Source of the DNA: Gammaproteobacteria bacterium
GTDB lineage: Bacteria > Pseudomonadota > Gammaproteobacteria > Nevskiales > Nevskiaceae
Length of the DNA: 64,000 bases
Direction: 5' to 3'
Assembly: GCA_022599775.1 (NCBI GenBank)
Contig: JAHZLQ010000078.1
Coordinates: forward strand, 62,001 to 126,000
Part shown: in pieces, positions 45,720-58,196 of the stretch
Numbering within the stretch: the stretch's first letter is position 1
Layout of the letters: each line of letters opens with the position of its first letter
The notes under the pieces: generated by a model
Told to the model about the DNA's origin: nothing
What the model saw: the letters and a program-made list of their open reading frames with translations, nothing else
Databases searched by the model: none
Program-made: the position numbers and the translations under genes

Positions 45720-45862
45720 TGGCCCGATTGACGGCGAGCCGGGCCGCCGCGATCAGATCATTCAGACAGCAGGCGCTCGCTGCGTGAGACGGGCGGTGCT
45801 CTGAAGCCCGCGAGTTTTGCCGTAGGCCACAGAGGATGGACACAAGTTCAGGTCGAGTGGCT

Positions 45863-46162
45863 TTACCAAGGCGGAGGAACCGGGACCCGGGCAAGTTGAT
45901 CGGCCAGGGTCAGGGCCGCCAGCACCGCCCAGAAGGCGAAACCGAGCAGTGCCGTCAGACGGACCGCGCCGGAGCGCTGGCGCAGGTGCATCGCCCAGAT
46001 CATGACGATGCCGGCCATCAGTACCGGGATGGCGATGGAGAACACCGTATGCAGATGGCCGAGGCCGGCATGCGCACTGAGCAGGTTGAAGCCCAGCAGC
46101 ATGAGCTGCGCGAGCAGCATGAGTGCGGGCAGGCGGCCGGCGCGGAGCAGTTCCCGGTTCAT
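45863..46162 (-). CDS. coxD: Cytochrome c oxidase subunit IV-like protein
   Basis: 99 residues with three membrane helices (ALMLLAQLMLLGFNLL, HTVFSIAIPVLMAGIVMIWAMHL, ALLGFAFWAVLAALTLADQLA). Length, helices and position after subunit III match the prokaryotic subunit IV (COX4_pro/CyoD-like). The ATG overlaps the coxC stop. It is the last gene of the respiratory operon. The 143-nt gap to the convergent TetR gene shows no clear terminator. Confidence 0.8.
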   Translation of the reverse strand: MNRELLRAGRLPALMLLAQLMLLGFNLLSAHAGLGHLHTVFSIAIPVLMAGIVMIWAMHLRQRSGAVRLTALLGFAFWAVLAALTLADQLARVPVPPPW

Positions 46163-46800
46163 GAGCGATCCAGCAGGTAGAGCATCGGGAACAGGAAGAT
46201 CCAGACCATGTCCACGAAATCCCAGTACAGCGCCACGCACATCACCGGGGTTGCATAGACGGCGCCAATGCGCTGTCGCCGCACCTCGCGCGCGTAGAAC
46301 GCGAGCAGCACGATGCCGATCAGCAGGTGCAGCAGGTGGACCAGCGTCATTGCGTAGTACAGCGCGTAGAAGCGTTCCACGGTCTGCGCGTGCAGCCCGG
46401 TGTAGGTGAAGCGCAGGCCGGGCACCAGGCCTTCGCCATAGTCCTTCCAGTATTCGTAGAGATGCAGCGCCATGAACAGCGCGCCGAGGCCGGCGGCGCC
46501 CCACAGCAGGTTCGCGCTGGCACGGTTTTCATCGCGACGCAGCAGCGCCGTGGCCCAGGCGGCGGCAGCGGCGCTGAGCAGCAGGATCACGCTTTCGATA
46601 CCGCCCAGCAGCAGATCGGTATGGCGGCTGGCGAGCACGAAACCTTGCGGGTCCTGCACGCGGCAGTAGGCATAGGCGGCGAACAGCACGCCGAAGAACA
46701 GCACCTCCGTGGCCAGGAACACCCACATGCCGAAGGTGGCGGCGCCGGACTGCTGTTCGATGTCGTCGAACGGCTCGGCCGGGGAGACGGCGCGGCTCAT
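46159..46800 (-). CDS. coxC: Cytochrome c oxidase subunit III
   Basis: 213 residues with about five membrane helices: [107 protein letters not shown]. The WxFLxTExxFF start and HxxHxxIG segment are typical of CoxC/CyoC. It overlaps coxA and coxD by 4 nt each. Confidence 0.93.
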   Translation of the reverse strand: MSRAVSPAEPFDDIEQQSGAATFGMWVFLATEVLFFGVLFAAYAYCRVQDPQGFVLASRHTDLLLGGIESVILLLSAAAAAWATALLRRDENRASANLLWGAAGLGALFMALHLYEYWKDYGEGLVPGLRFTYTGLHAQTVERFYALYYAMTLVHLLHLLIGIVLLAFYAREVRRQRIGAVYATPVMCVALYWDFVDMVWIFLFPMLYLLDRS

Positions 46801-48422
46801 GCCCTAGCCTCCGCTTCGGCTTCGGCCTGGGACGGGCTGTACTCGTAGGGGCCGCCGTCGACACGCGGCGTTTCCAGAAAGTTGTGCGTCGGCGGCGGTG
46901 AGCTGGTCTGCCATTCCAGCCCGGACGCGGCCCAGGGATTGGCCGGCGACCGCGCGCCGTAGAACAGCGACCAGCTCAGGTAGCCCAGCGGCAGCAGGTA
47001 GGCGGTGGCGAGCACGGCCGCGCCGCCGGAGGAAAAGGCGTTGAGCAGGCCGAACTCGGGATCGTACGCATGATAGCGGCGCGGCATGCCGAGAAAGCCG
47101 AGCACGAACTGCGGCAGGAAGGTGAAGTTGAAACCGAAGAACATCAGGATCGCGGCGAAGCGCGCCCAGGCTTCGGGATAAAGCCGGCCCGTCACCTTGG
47201 GCCACCAGAAATGGATGCCGCCCATATAGGCCATGACGGCGCCGCCGACCATGATGTAGTGGAAGTGGGCGACCACGAAATAGGTGTCGGTGAGGTGCAC
47301 GTCCAGCGCGGTGGCGGCGAGGAACAGGCCGGTGAGGCCGCCGAGCAGGAACAGGCCGACGAAGCCCAGCGAGTAGAGCATCGGCGCCTCGAAGCTAATG
47401 CTTCCCTTGTACAGCGTGGCGGTCCAGTTGAAGACCTTGATCGCGCTGGGGATGGCGACGACGAAGCTCAGCAGCGAGAACACGATGCCGGCGTACATCG
47501 ACTGGCCGGACACGAACATGTGGTGGCCCCAGACGAAGAAGCCGACGATGGCGATCGCCATGATCGAATAGATCATGAAGCGGTAGCCGAAGATGCGCTT
47601 GCGCACGAAGCAGGGAATGATCTCCGAGACCACGCCCATCGCCGGCAGCACCATGATGTAGACCGCCGGGTGCGAGTAGAACCAGAACAGGTGCTGGAAC
47701 AGCAGCGGGTCGCCGCCCAGCGAAGGGTCGAAGATGCCGACGCCGAACACGCGCTCCAGGCCGATCAGCACCAGCGTCATCGACAGCACCGGCGTGGCCA
47801 GGATCATCACCAGGCTGGTGGCGTACATCGTCCAGGCGAACAGCGGCATGCGGAACCAGTGCATGCCCGGCGCGCGCAGGCTATGGATCGTGACGACGAA
47901 GTTGAGGCCGGTGAGGATCGACGAAAACCCGACGATGAACACGCCGACCACAACCAGCAGCACATTGGAGTTCGAGAACAGCGTCGAGAACGGCGTGTAG
48001 AAGGTCCAGCCGGTATCGGCGCCGCCGGCGATCAGGCAGGCAATGGTGAAGATGCCGCCGAGCGCGTAGAGGTACCAGCTCGCCAGGTTCAGGCGCGGGA
48101 ACGCCAGGTCGCGGGCCCCGAGCATCAGCGGCAGCAGGATATTGCCGAGCACGCTGGGAATCGACGGAATCAGGAAGAACCAGACCATGACCACGCCGTG
48201 CACGGTGAAGGCCTCGTTGTAGCCGTCGGCCGTAAGCACGTCGCCCTGCGGCGTGGCCAGTTCGGTGCGGATCAGCACCGCCGCGGCGCCACCGACGAAG
48301 AAGAACGCGGTGATCGCGATCGCGTACAGAATGCCGATGCGCTTGTGGTCGTGCGTCAGCAGCCAGCTGCGAAAGCCGGTCGGCGCATCCAGGAACGAGG
48401 CCGGGCTGTCAGCGTGGGGCAT
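46797..48422 (-). CDS. coxA: caa3-type cytochrome c oxidase subunit I, A2 type
   Basis: 541 residues, the catalytic heme-copper subunit. The low-spin heme His is in [12 protein letters not shown]; the copper/Tyr motif is [30 protein letters not shown] and [13 protein letters not shown] carry the remaining ligands. The usual Glu of the D-channel (GHPEVY) is replaced by YSHPAVY, which marks the A2 subfamily, as in the caa3 oxidases of Rhodothermus and Thermus. Start ATG 48422, 14 nt inside coxB; a TTG codon precedes it. Confidence 0.95.
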   Translation of the reverse strand: MPHADSPASFLDAPTGFRSWLLTHDHKRIGILYAIAITAFFFVGGAAAVLIRTELATPQGDVLTADGYNEAFTVHGVVMVWFFLIPSIPSVLGNILLPLMLGARDLAFPRLNLASWYLYALGGIFTIACLIAGGADTGWTFYTPFSTLFSNSNVLLVVVGVFIVGFSSILTGLNFVVTIHSLRAPGMHWFRMPLFAWTMYATSLVMILATPVLSMTLVLIGLERVFGVGIFDPSLGGDPLLFQHLFWFYSHPAVYIMVLPAMGVVSEIIPCFVRKRIFGYRFMIYSIMAIAIVGFFVWGHHMFVSGQSMYAGIVFSLLSFVVAIPSAIKVFNWTATLYKGSISFEAPMLYSLGFVGLFLLGGLTGLFLAATALDVHLTDTYFVVAHFHYIMVGGAVMAYMGGIHFWWPKVTGRLYPEAWARFAAILMFFGFNFTFLPQFVLGFLGMPRRYHAYDPEFGLLNAFSSGGAAVLATAYLLPLGYLSWSLFYGARSPANPWAASGLEWQTSSPPPTHNFLETPRVDGGPYEYSPSQAEAEAEARA

Positions 48423-49371
48423 CAACGATCTCCTGGCGCGGGTTCGGGTTCGGTTCCAGCGACTGTATGTAGGCGGTCAGCGCGATCACGTCTTCCTCGT
48501 CGATCTGGTTCTGGAACGTCGGCATGATGTCCGGGTAGCCGGCGGCCACCTGTTTGCTCGGCAGCAGAATGCTGTCGCGCAGATAGCGGGCATCGGCGGT
48601 CACGGTGCTGCCGTCGCTCAGGGGAACGGGCTTGCCGTAAAGCCCGGCCAGGTCCGGCGCGTGCACGGTGGCGGCGGGACCATGGCAACCACTGCAGCCA
48701 AGCTGGCGGAACAGCGCCTCGCCTTGTTGGGCAAGGCTGTCGGTATCGCCGGCGTCCGCCCACAGGGCATAGGCGGCGGGCTCCATCACCACGATGCGGC
48801 CGCGCATGAGTGCGTGGTCGGTGCCGCAGAACTCGGCACAGTAAAGCCTGAATTCCCCCGTCTTCTCCGGCTTGAACCACATCTGCGTATAGCGGTTCGG
48901 CAAGACGTCCTGTTTGATGCGGAAGGCCGGCACGAAAAAGCTGTGAATCACGTCCTGCGAGGTCATCGTCAAACGCACTGGCTTGCCGACCGGAATGTGC
49001 AGCTGATTGACCTCGCGCCGGCCATCGGCGTGCTGCACTTTCCACATCCACTGCTTGGCGACCACGTAAATGCTGGTCGCCTCCTTGGGCATCGTCTGGA
49101 TCTTCGCGAACAGACCGATGCTCCAGGCGAAGATGCCGATGAACAACACGGCCGGTACGAGTGTCCAGGTCAGTTCCACGCCGAGATGGCGGAAATGGTC
49201 GCCGCTGCGGTCGGCCTGGCTGCCGCGCCGGTAGCGCACCGAGAAGAGAACCAGCGTGACCGTCACCGCCAGCAGCACGAAGCCGCACAGCGCCACCATC
49301 GCGAAGAACATCGCATCGACGTCGTCGGCGATGTTCGAAGCGCCGGTCATGAGCCGGTCGAAACCGATCAT
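48409..49371 (-). CDS. coxB: caa3 oxidase subunit II with fused heme c
   Basis: 320 residues. Two membrane helices ([37 protein letters not shown]) are followed by the periplasmic cupredoxin domain. Its CuA site is intact: [10 protein letters not shown] and [15 protein letters not shown] cytochrome c domain is fused at the end ([14 protein letters not shown]), with a Met ligand probably in PDIMPTF. The heme domain makes this a caa3-type oxidase fed directly by a reductase. ATG overlaps the sco stop. Confidence 0.94.
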   Translation of the reverse strand: MIGFDRLMTGASNIADDVDAMFFAMVALCGFVLLAVTVTLVLFSVRYRRGSQADRSGDHFRHLGVELTWTLVPAVLFIGIFAWSIGLFAKIQTMPKEATSIYVVAKQWMWKVQHADGRREVNQLHIPVGKPVRLTMTSQDVIHSFFVPAFRIKQDVLPNRYTQMWFKPEKTGEFRLYCAEFCGTDHALMRGRIVVMEPAAYALWADAGDTDSLAQQGEALFRQLGCSGCHGPAATVHAPDLAGLYGKPVPLSDGSTVTADARYLRDSILLPSKQVAAGYPDIMPTFQNQIDEEDVIALTAYIQSLEPNPNPRQEIVDAPR

Positions 49372-50177
49372 GCGCCACCCTCGTCAGTCGACTCCCGCCG
49401 CAGCAGCCAGGCGATCAAACCGCCCAGGGCAAGTACCGATGCCACACCGGCGACCTGGAGGATGCGATTGATGCGCGAAGCGTAGCGGCCGCTCGAAGGG
49501 TCGTAGTGATAGCAGAGCAGCAAGACCTGATCGGCAAAAGCCTGCAGGACACCGCCGCGACGGTCGGGCTGTGCCAATGCCGCGTCGACGATGCCGAGCT
49601 TGAGGGTCTGCGGGTCGAACTGCACGCCCGCCAGATAGCGCGCAATGCGGCCCGTGGTGTCAAGGACCAGGACGCCGGCGGCGTGTGCGTACTGACGCTG
49701 TTGCGGGTCATAGCGGTAGCCGTAGCCCACCGCCTGCGCCAGACGCCGGATCTGGGTTTCGTCACCGGTGGCGAAGTGCCACCGCGGGATGCCGGCCCGG
49801 TCGAAGCTGTCGGCCAGCGCGGCGCGACGCTGACGCGCGTCGGCGGGGCCTTCGTCCGGGTCGATGCTGGCGACCAGCAGTTCGAAGTCGCGGCCGGGCC
49901 GGCGGTCGATCTCGCTGACCGCCGAGGCCAGTCCGGCCCAGACCGCGCCACAAAGATTGGGGCAATGGTAGTAGCCCAGCATCAGCACCAGCGGCTTGTC
50001 GCCGTAGCGTTCGCCCAGATGGAACGCCCGACCATCCGCATCGCGCAATGCGATATCGGCCGGAACCCGGGCGCCGGCTCGCGGACTGAAGCGCACGGCG
50101 TCGATGTCGACCACGGGGGGCTGCGCGGCCACGGCGCACGCCGCCACCAGCATGGCCAAGGCCAGTAGCGCCCTCAT
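49368..50177 (-). CDS. Sco-family copper chaperone
   Basis: 269 residues. A signal peptide (ALLALAMLVAACAVAAQ) is followed by a thioredoxin fold with copper-binding YHCPNLCGAVW (CxxxC) and a His further on in a KLGIVD-flanked region. A C-terminal membrane anchor (VAGVASVLALGGLIAWLL) is present, which simple Sco proteins lack. The role is delivering copper to CuA of CoxB. Neither Cox11 nor heme a synthases lie in this window. It overlaps both neighbours by 4 nt. Confidence 0.88.
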   Translation of the reverse strand: MRALLALAMLVAACAVAAQPPVVDIDAVRFSPRAGARVPADIALRDADGRAFHLGERYGDKPLVLMLGYYHCPNLCGAVWAGLASAVSEIDRRPGRDFELLVASIDPDEGPADARQRRAALADSFDRAGIPRWHFATGDETQIRRLAQAVGYGYRYDPQQRQYAHAAGVLVLDTTGRIARYLAGVQFDPQTLKLGIVDAALAQPDRRGGVLQAFADQVLLLCYHYDPSSGRYASRINRILQVAGVASVLALGGLIAWLLRRESTDEGGA

Positions 50178-50548
50178 TCGGTACCGCCATTCGCGGCGCC
50201 CTGGGCGTCGCGGGCCAACACCTGCATCGCCGCCGACACCGGAATGCGCGCGACACCTTGGCGGCGGTCGTCCCAGGCATAGGTATCGAGCTGCTGTTGC
50301 TTATGCGCCTCGTACTGCCGGTAGTCGGGCAGCGGTCGAGCTTGCAGACGCGGCGGAGGCGGGATGGCCACGGGGGTCGCGGGCGACTTGTTGTCCGCGT
50401 ATTCGAACAGGCCTTGCCAGATCGACAGGCTGATCAGGCTCAGCGCGATCAGCCCGCCGAAGACGCCGCCGATGATCACGCAGACCCGCTGGATGGAAAG
50501 GTTTTCGGGCTCGTGTCCGGAAGCGGCAGGGTTTGCGGCCTTGTTCAT
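50174..50548 (-). CDS. Small single-pass membrane protein, possible ActG counterpart
   Basis: 124 residues. One helix (VCVIIGGVFGGLIALSLISLSIW) is followed by PPPPRLQARPLPDYRQYEAHKQQQLDTYAWDDRRQGVARIPVSAAMQVLARD, a pattern I associate with small conserved proteins of acidobacterial and proteobacterial oxidase clusters. In Rhodothermus the small single-helix subunit ActG follows ActF; this gene has that position and topology, but sequence identity is not shown. It overlaps actF and sco by 4 nt. Confidence 0.65.
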   Translation of the reverse strand: MNKAANPAASGHEPENLSIQRVCVIIGGVFGGLIALSLISLSIWQGLFEYADNKSPATPVAIPPPPRLQARPLPDYRQYEAHKQQQLDTYAWDDRRQGVARIPVSAAMQVLARDAQGAANGGTE

Positions 50549-51579
50549 TCCGGTTCTCCGTCGATTCTCGTGCGGCGCCGTCGCAGGAACTCGAAAGCGC
50601 TGCCGAACAGCAGGCCGAGCCCGAGCACGGCGAGCAGGTCGCTCCAGTGCCAAAGCGGTCCGGAGGTACGCAGGCTCGGCAGGATCATGAGCACCGCCTC
50701 CATGAACTGCGCCGCCAGCAGCAGCGCCGCGCACAAGGCCAGCACGCGCGGATTGCGGCGCGCGCGCCCGTCCAGCAACAGGCAGAACGGCAGCAGTACG
50801 CGCAGCGCCACGCCGGCCAGCATCCACCGGGACCATTCGGTGCCGACGCGCGGCCAGTACCAGGCCAGCGCCGAAGGCTGGTCGCCGATCCAGGCCGTCA
50901 GATAGTCCATGTAGGCCAGATAGGCCCACAGCAACAGCAGCATCAGCAGCCAGGCGCCGTGATCCGCTCGGATGCTTTCGTTTTCGACAGTAGTGGCCGA
51001 GGCGCCGACCGCCAGCGCCATCGCGCCGAGCACCCAGCCGCTGATCGTCAGCAGACCGAAGCCGGCGGCGTGGTGCTCCGGCGTCAGCGACATCGCCCAG
51101 TCGATGCCGGCGAGGCTGCCACTGAGGCCCAGCCACAACAGCGCCAGCACCGGGCCGCGTCGGCGCGGCGGCGGCGGGCGCTGCACCCACAGCGCGAGCG
51201 CGCTCCAGCTCAGAAGGAACAGCAGCGCGCGGACGATGAAGAACGGTTTGTCCAGATACCAGGACTGAGGATTGTCCGCAGCCGTTGCCCAGGGATACAG
51301 CGCATCGAGCGCCGGCAGCCACAGCAGCGTCGCCACGGTCGTCAGCGGCAGCGTCGCCGCCGTCGCCTGCAGCGCCGGGCGCAGCGGCCAGCCCCAGTCC
51401 CCGCCGGTGAGATCGTGCAGCAGCAGCAAGGCCAGCGCGCCGAAGCCCAGCCCCGCGAACAGCCAGCAGGCCATCAGCAGGGAACTCGCCGCGGCCTGCG
51501 CCTGCCGCGTTTCGACAAAGGCGACGCTGGTCAGCGCGATCACGCCGACGGCTGCGATGAGCGGTGCGGTCTTCGTCAT
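50545..51579 (-). CDS. actF: Alternative complex III subunit ActF
   Basis: 344 residues, about ten membrane helices, of the ACIII second quinone-side membrane subunit. Segments include PLIAAVGVIALTSVAFVE, LLMACWLFAGLGFGALALLLLHDLTGGDWGW and ALLWLGLSGSLAGIDWAMSLTPEHHAAGFGLLTISGWV, where the Asp-Trp-x-Met-Ser-Leu pattern is typical of ActF. It shares ancestry with NrfD-type subunits. ATG overlaps the actE stop. Confidence 0.85.
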   Translation of the reverse strand: MTKTAPLIAAVGVIALTSVAFVETRQAQAAASSLLMACWLFAGLGFGALALLLLHDLTGGDWGWPLRPALQATAATLPLTTVATLLWLPALDALYPWATAADNPQSWYLDKPFFIVRALLFLLSWSALALWVQRPPPPRRRGPVLALLWLGLSGSLAGIDWAMSLTPEHHAAGFGLLTISGWVLGAMALAVGASATTVENESIRADHGAWLLMLLLLWAYLAYMDYLTAWIGDQPSALAWYWPRVGTEWSRWMLAGVALRVLLPFCLLLDGRARRNPRVLALCAALLLAAQFMEAVLMILPSLRTSGPLWHWSDLLAVLGLGLLFGSAFEFLRRRRTRIDGEPE

Positions 51580-52220
51580 TTCAGCGCCGCCTCCGCCTCG
51601 GCGCGAACCTTGTCCGGCAACTGTTGCAGCGGCGCGTGCTGCGATAGTTGCAGCGCGCGGATGTAACGGATGATCGCCCAGCGATCCTGCGGTGCGACGC
51701 GGCCGGCGTACGGCATCATCGCGCCGTAGCCGCCGGTGATGACCTGGTAGAAATGCGCGTCCGGCGCCTGGCGCAGGCGATCCTGGTGAAAGCTCGGCGG
51801 CCGCGGGAAACCGCGGCGGGTGATGTAGCCGTCGCCATCGCCGACACGGCTGTGGCAGGGCGCGCAATAGACCTCGTAGCGTTCGCGCCCGCGTTCGAGC
51901 ACCGCCATCGTCGGCGGCAGCGGGTTTTTCGCATCGGGTTGCGGCAAGGGTTCGAGCTGCGCGCTTGCGGCCTGCGCGCCGCTGGCGTCGGCACCGCGGC
52001 CGGCGGCCATCGCGACCGTGCCCGGCTGCGGGTCCTGCATCGAGTTGCCGTTATCGAACAGCGGGCTGGGTTCGTAAGGCTCGTAGCGCGGCTGGTCGTA
52101 CATGTCCTGCATGGCGTTCTCGCAGCCGGCGAGACCCAGCCCCAGCAGGCCGCCGAGGAGCGCGATTTCGAGCAGCCTGGCCCTGCTGCGCGGCCGGTCA
52201 ATCGGGTCCAGGCGGTTCAT
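51576..52220 (-). CDS. actE: Alternative complex III monoheme cytochrome c ActE
   Basis: 214 residues. The lipobox LLGLGLAGC anchors it to the membrane. One heme-binding motif CAPCH lies near residue 120, and the axial Met is probably in GYGAMMPYAGRV. The pattern ITRRGFPRPPSFHQDRLR is characteristic of this subunit. It passes electrons from ActA to the oxidase domain. ATG 52220 overlaps the actD stop. Confidence 0.9.
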   Translation of the reverse strand: MNRLDPIDRPRSRARLLEIALLGGLLGLGLAGCENAMQDMYDQPRYEPYEPSPLFDNGNSMQDPQPGTVAMAAGRGADASGAQAASAQLEPLPQPDAKNPLPPTMAVLERGRERYEVYCAPCHSRVGDGDGYITRRGFPRPPSFHQDRLRQAPDAHFYQVITGGYGAMMPYAGRVAPQDRWAIIRYIRALQLSQHAPLQQLPDKVRAEAEAALK

Positions 52221-52750
52221 GAATCGCCTCCGACTCGGCTGAGGTCCCGCGCTCCGTTGCTCAGCAGCCAATCGCGCAGGGCTTCGCCGTCCTCGTCATC
52301 GAGCGGCAGCCACAACAGAAACGCATCGGAGGATGCCTGTTCCATTCCCGCCCAGTCGAATTCCGGCCGATGCCAGCGCGGCAGGCCGGAGCGCAGCAGC
52401 AGGCCGAGGATTCCGACCAGCCCGGCGCACAGCAGCGTCATTTCCAGTGCCGGCGGACCGAAGGCCGGCCAGCTCGCCAGTGGCCGCCCGCCGATATTGA
52501 CGGGGTAGTCGATGACGGCACTGTAGTACTGCAGGGCCAGCGTGCCGAGGCCGCCGGCGAGGCCGCCGAGCAGCATCGCCAGCGGCAAACGGCTGGGCGG
52601 CAGCGCCAGGGCTTCGGCGAGGCCCTCCACCGGGTACGGTGTCCAGGCGCGCAGGCCGCGATGGCCCTGCGATCGGGCGGCCTGCACCGCGCCCAGCAGG
52701 GTTTGCGGCGTGTCGAAGCGGGCGAGCAGTCCCGGCAGACCGGTGCTCAT
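52217..52750 (-). CDS. actD: Alternative complex III subunit ActD (DUF3341)
   Basis: 177 residues with two membrane helices (LPLAMLLGGLAGGLGTLALQYY and LEMTLLCAGLVGILGLLL). The N-terminal part LLARFDTPQTLLGAVQAARSQGHRGLRAWTPYPVEGL matches the DUF3341 subunit of ACIII. The start at ATG 52750 overlaps actC by 4 nt. Confidence 0.9.
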   Translation of the reverse strand: MSTGLPGLLARFDTPQTLLGAVQAARSQGHRGLRAWTPYPVEGLAEALALPPSRLPLAMLLGGLAGGLGTLALQYYSAVIDYPVNIGGRPLASWPAFGPPALEMTLLCAGLVGILGLLLRSGLPRWHRPEFDWAGMEQASSDAFLLWLPLDDEDGEALRDWLLSNGARDLSRVGGDS

Positions 52751-54101
52751 GCCTGCGCCTCCCTGGATCCCTGGGCGGACGCGTGGGCCAGCTGTCGCGT
52801 CTCGTGCATGGACACCACCGGAAACCAGCGCACGAACAGCAGCAGCATCGTCATGAACAGGCCGATGGAGCCGGCCAGCATCGCCCAGTCCCAGACCGTG
52901 GGCATGAAGCGGCCCCAGGCCGCCGGCAGGAACGGCCGGTATTCGCTGGACAGCACCAGCATGATGCGTTCGCACCACATGCCGAATACCACCGACAGAC
53001 CGATCCAGAACAGCCAGCGCGGGCTGCGCCGCACGCGTGCCCACCACAGCGGCTGGATCGCGAGCACATTGCAGACGATGGCGGCCCAGTAGACCGGCGC
53101 GTACAGGCCGGTGAAACGAAAGCGCGTCACCGCGAGTTCGTACTCGTCCATGCTGTAGTAAGCCATGAAGATTTCGGCGGCGTAGCAATAGGCCACCACC
53201 AGGCCGCCGGTCAGCAGCAGGATCGCCAGGCGGTCCAGATGGCGCTCGGTGATCAGCGCTTCGAGCCTGAAACGCTTGCGTAGCGGCACGCCGATGACCA
53301 GGGCCATGGCGAAGCCGGAGAACAGCGCGCCGGCGACGAAGAATGGCGGGAAGATCGTGGTATGCCAGCCGGCGAGCAGGCCTTCCGAGAAGTCCAGGGC
53401 GACCATGCTGTGCACCGAGAACACCAGCGGCACGCCGAGCGCGGCGATGATGCGCGTCAAGGCCTCCAGCCGCTGCCATTCGCGCGCCTCGCCCTGCCAG
53501 CCCAGCGCGAGAAAGCCGTAGACGACGCGGCGTGTGCGCCCGGCGGCGCGGTCGCGCAGGGTCGCCAGATCCGGCAGCATCGACACGTACCAGAACAGCA
53601 CCGATACCAGCAGGTAGGCGAGGATCGCGCAGAAGTCCCAGAACAGGGCACTGCGCCATTGCGGCCACACATTCATCGTATCCGGGTACGGAAACAGCCA
53701 GTAGAAGAACCATGGCCGGCCCAGGTGCAGGATCGGGAAGATGCCGGAGACGCAGACCGCGAACACGGTCATGGTTTCGGCGTAGCGGCTCAGCGAATTG
53801 CGCCACGGCTGGCGCAGCAGGTACAGCGCCGTGGAAATGAAGGTGCCGCCCATGCCGATGCCGATCCACCACACGTAGTTGGCGATGGCGAAGCCCCAGT
53901 AGGCCGGTCGATTGATGCCCCAGATGCCGACGCCGACCGTGAGCAGCACCGATACCGTCAACATCAGCACCAAGACGCCGAGCAGCGACACCGACAGGCC
54001 GATGCGCCAGCCGGCACCAAAGCGCGGCGCCAGCGCCGGACGGGCGATGCGCGCATCGACGTCGCCCGGCGTGGTGCCGGCTGCCAGCCAGCCTTCGCCG
54101 T

Positions 54102-54105
<4 letters not shown>
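52747..54105 (-). CDS. actC: Alternative complex III NrfD-like subunit ActC
   Basis: 452 residues, about ten membrane helices. NrfD/PsrC family segments: NRPAYWGFAIANYVWWIGIGMGGTFIST, HLGRPWFFYWLFPYPDTMNVWPQWRSALFWDFCAI and HSMVALDFSEGLLAGWHTTIFPPFFVAGALFSGFAM. It likely carries the quinol-binding site. The start is GTG 54105, overlapping the actB stop (GTGA), with GGAGG 7 nt upstream; longer frames upstream are shadows of actB. Confidence 0.93.
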
Positions 54106-57025
<2,920 letters not shown>

Positions 57026-57038
<13 letters not shown>

Positions 57039-57649
57039 GTGGAGCACTCCGTCAGTCGTTCCATCGGAACGTGGTAGGCGGCGATCAATGCGGTGCCGGT
57101 GGCGCGCTGGTTCGCGGGCTGCCAGGCAAGATCGAACACCTTGTCGCGCGGGCGCAGCGCCTGGGCCGGGTCGCGGTGGCAGTCCAGGCACCACTGCATG
57201 TTTAGCGAGGCGTGACGCCAGGTCAGCGGCATCTCGTCGACGCGGCCATGGCAACTGACGCAGCCGACGCCGTTGTTCACGTGCGCGCTGTGGTCGAAGT
57301 AGGCGAAGTCCGGCAGGTCATGTACGCGTTGCCAGCGAATCGGCTTGCCGGACTGCCAGGCTTCGATCAGCGGCTGCAGCGCCGGCTGGTTGGTATAAAG
57401 CTGCGAGTGGCAGCTCATGCACACCTCGACCGAGGGCATGCCGGCGGTGGCGGCGGTTTCGACATTGGCGTGGCAGTAGCGGCAGTCGATGCCGTCGTCG
57501 CCGACGTGGTGCTTGTGGCTGAACGGGATGGGCTGTGCGACGGCAGAGCCGGGCGGATGCGAGGCGGCGGTCGCGTCACGCCAGATCCAGAACACCCCGG
57601 CAGCCAGCACGATCACGCCCAGCCCGACCAGGCGTGCGACAAAATCCAT
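57026..57649 (-). CDS. actA: Alternative complex III pentaheme cytochrome ActA
   Basis: 207 residues. One N-terminal membrane anchor (LVGLGVIVLAAGVFWIW) precedes five CxxCH heme motifs (CRYCH, CMSCH, CVSCH, CLDCH, CSTCH), as known for ActA. It relays electrons from the ActB clusters. Start taken as ATG 57649; an in-frame TTG at 57673 would add 8 residues. It is the first gene of the twelve-gene operon. Confidence 0.93.
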
Positions 57650-57723
57650 GTGTCGGCCGAAGACCTGGGCCAAGTCCCCAAACTCCCTTGCTGTCGGCGT
57701 CGGTTTCCGACCCGAGCCTAAAC

Positions 57724-57735
57724 CTGAAATTTCAG
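57724..57735. promoter_or_regulatory. Perfect palindrome upstream of the act-cox operon
   Basis: CTGAAATTTCAG is a 12-bp perfect palindrome flanked by two AGCCTA copies (57715-57720 and 57734-57739). It lies about 75 nt before actA in the divergent gap (57650-57837). It is the best operator candidate for the respiratory operon; no convincing -35/-10 pair was identified. Confidence 0.4.
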
Positions 57736-57837
57736 CCTAGTCAGCGAAGCTTGGTCTGGCCTGAACGGACGCCGAAGCAGCCACGGATCAGTCTATCGGG
57801 CGCTTGCGTTGCCGGCGGGAGACGGCACCGTAAGGCT

Positions 57838-58169
57838 ATGAACTGGCAAACACACCTGATCGAGGACGTCGCCGGGATCGACCACCTGCTGGCGTCGATG
57901 AAGGGGGGCGGTGCTCAATCCTCGGCCGCCCCGTGCATCGGAGCCTGGCGGATATCGTCGAAGACGTGGATGTGGTGGATGTTTTCCGGCGGCCGGCGGA
58001 CATTGCCGCGCGCGTGGAGGACATCCTAGCCGAGCGCCCCAGGGCCGTGTGGATGCAGCTCGGCATACGCAACGACGCCGTGGCCGAGCGTCTGGCGCGG
58101 GCCGGCATCGACGTGATTCAGGACAGCTGCCTGATGGCCGAGCACCGCCGCTTAGCGGCAACATCGTGA
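57838..58169 (+). pseudogene. Broken CoA-binding (YccU-like) protein gene
   Basis: An ATG at 57838 encodes MNWQTHLIEDVAGIDHLLAS, the usual N-terminus of a CoA-binding Rossmann protein. After a run of six G (57902-57907) the frame is wrong. The proper C-terminal part resumes in another frame: ILGRPVHRSLADIVEDVDVV, then WMQLGIRNDAVAERLARAGIDVIQDSCLMAEHRRL, ending at 58169. The intervening core, including the glycine-rich CoA loop (roughly 45 residues in relatives), is missing. So an internal deletion plus a frameshift has inactivated the gene. It diverges from actA. Confidence 0.8.
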
Positions 58170-58196
58170 TCGACGAAATCCCGATCCGTAGTTGCC

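Noticed and set aside
47070-48527. 485-codon plus-strand frame opposite coxA
   Set aside because: Composition is His/Glu/Arg-heavy and repeat-like, typical of antisense of membrane-protein codons.
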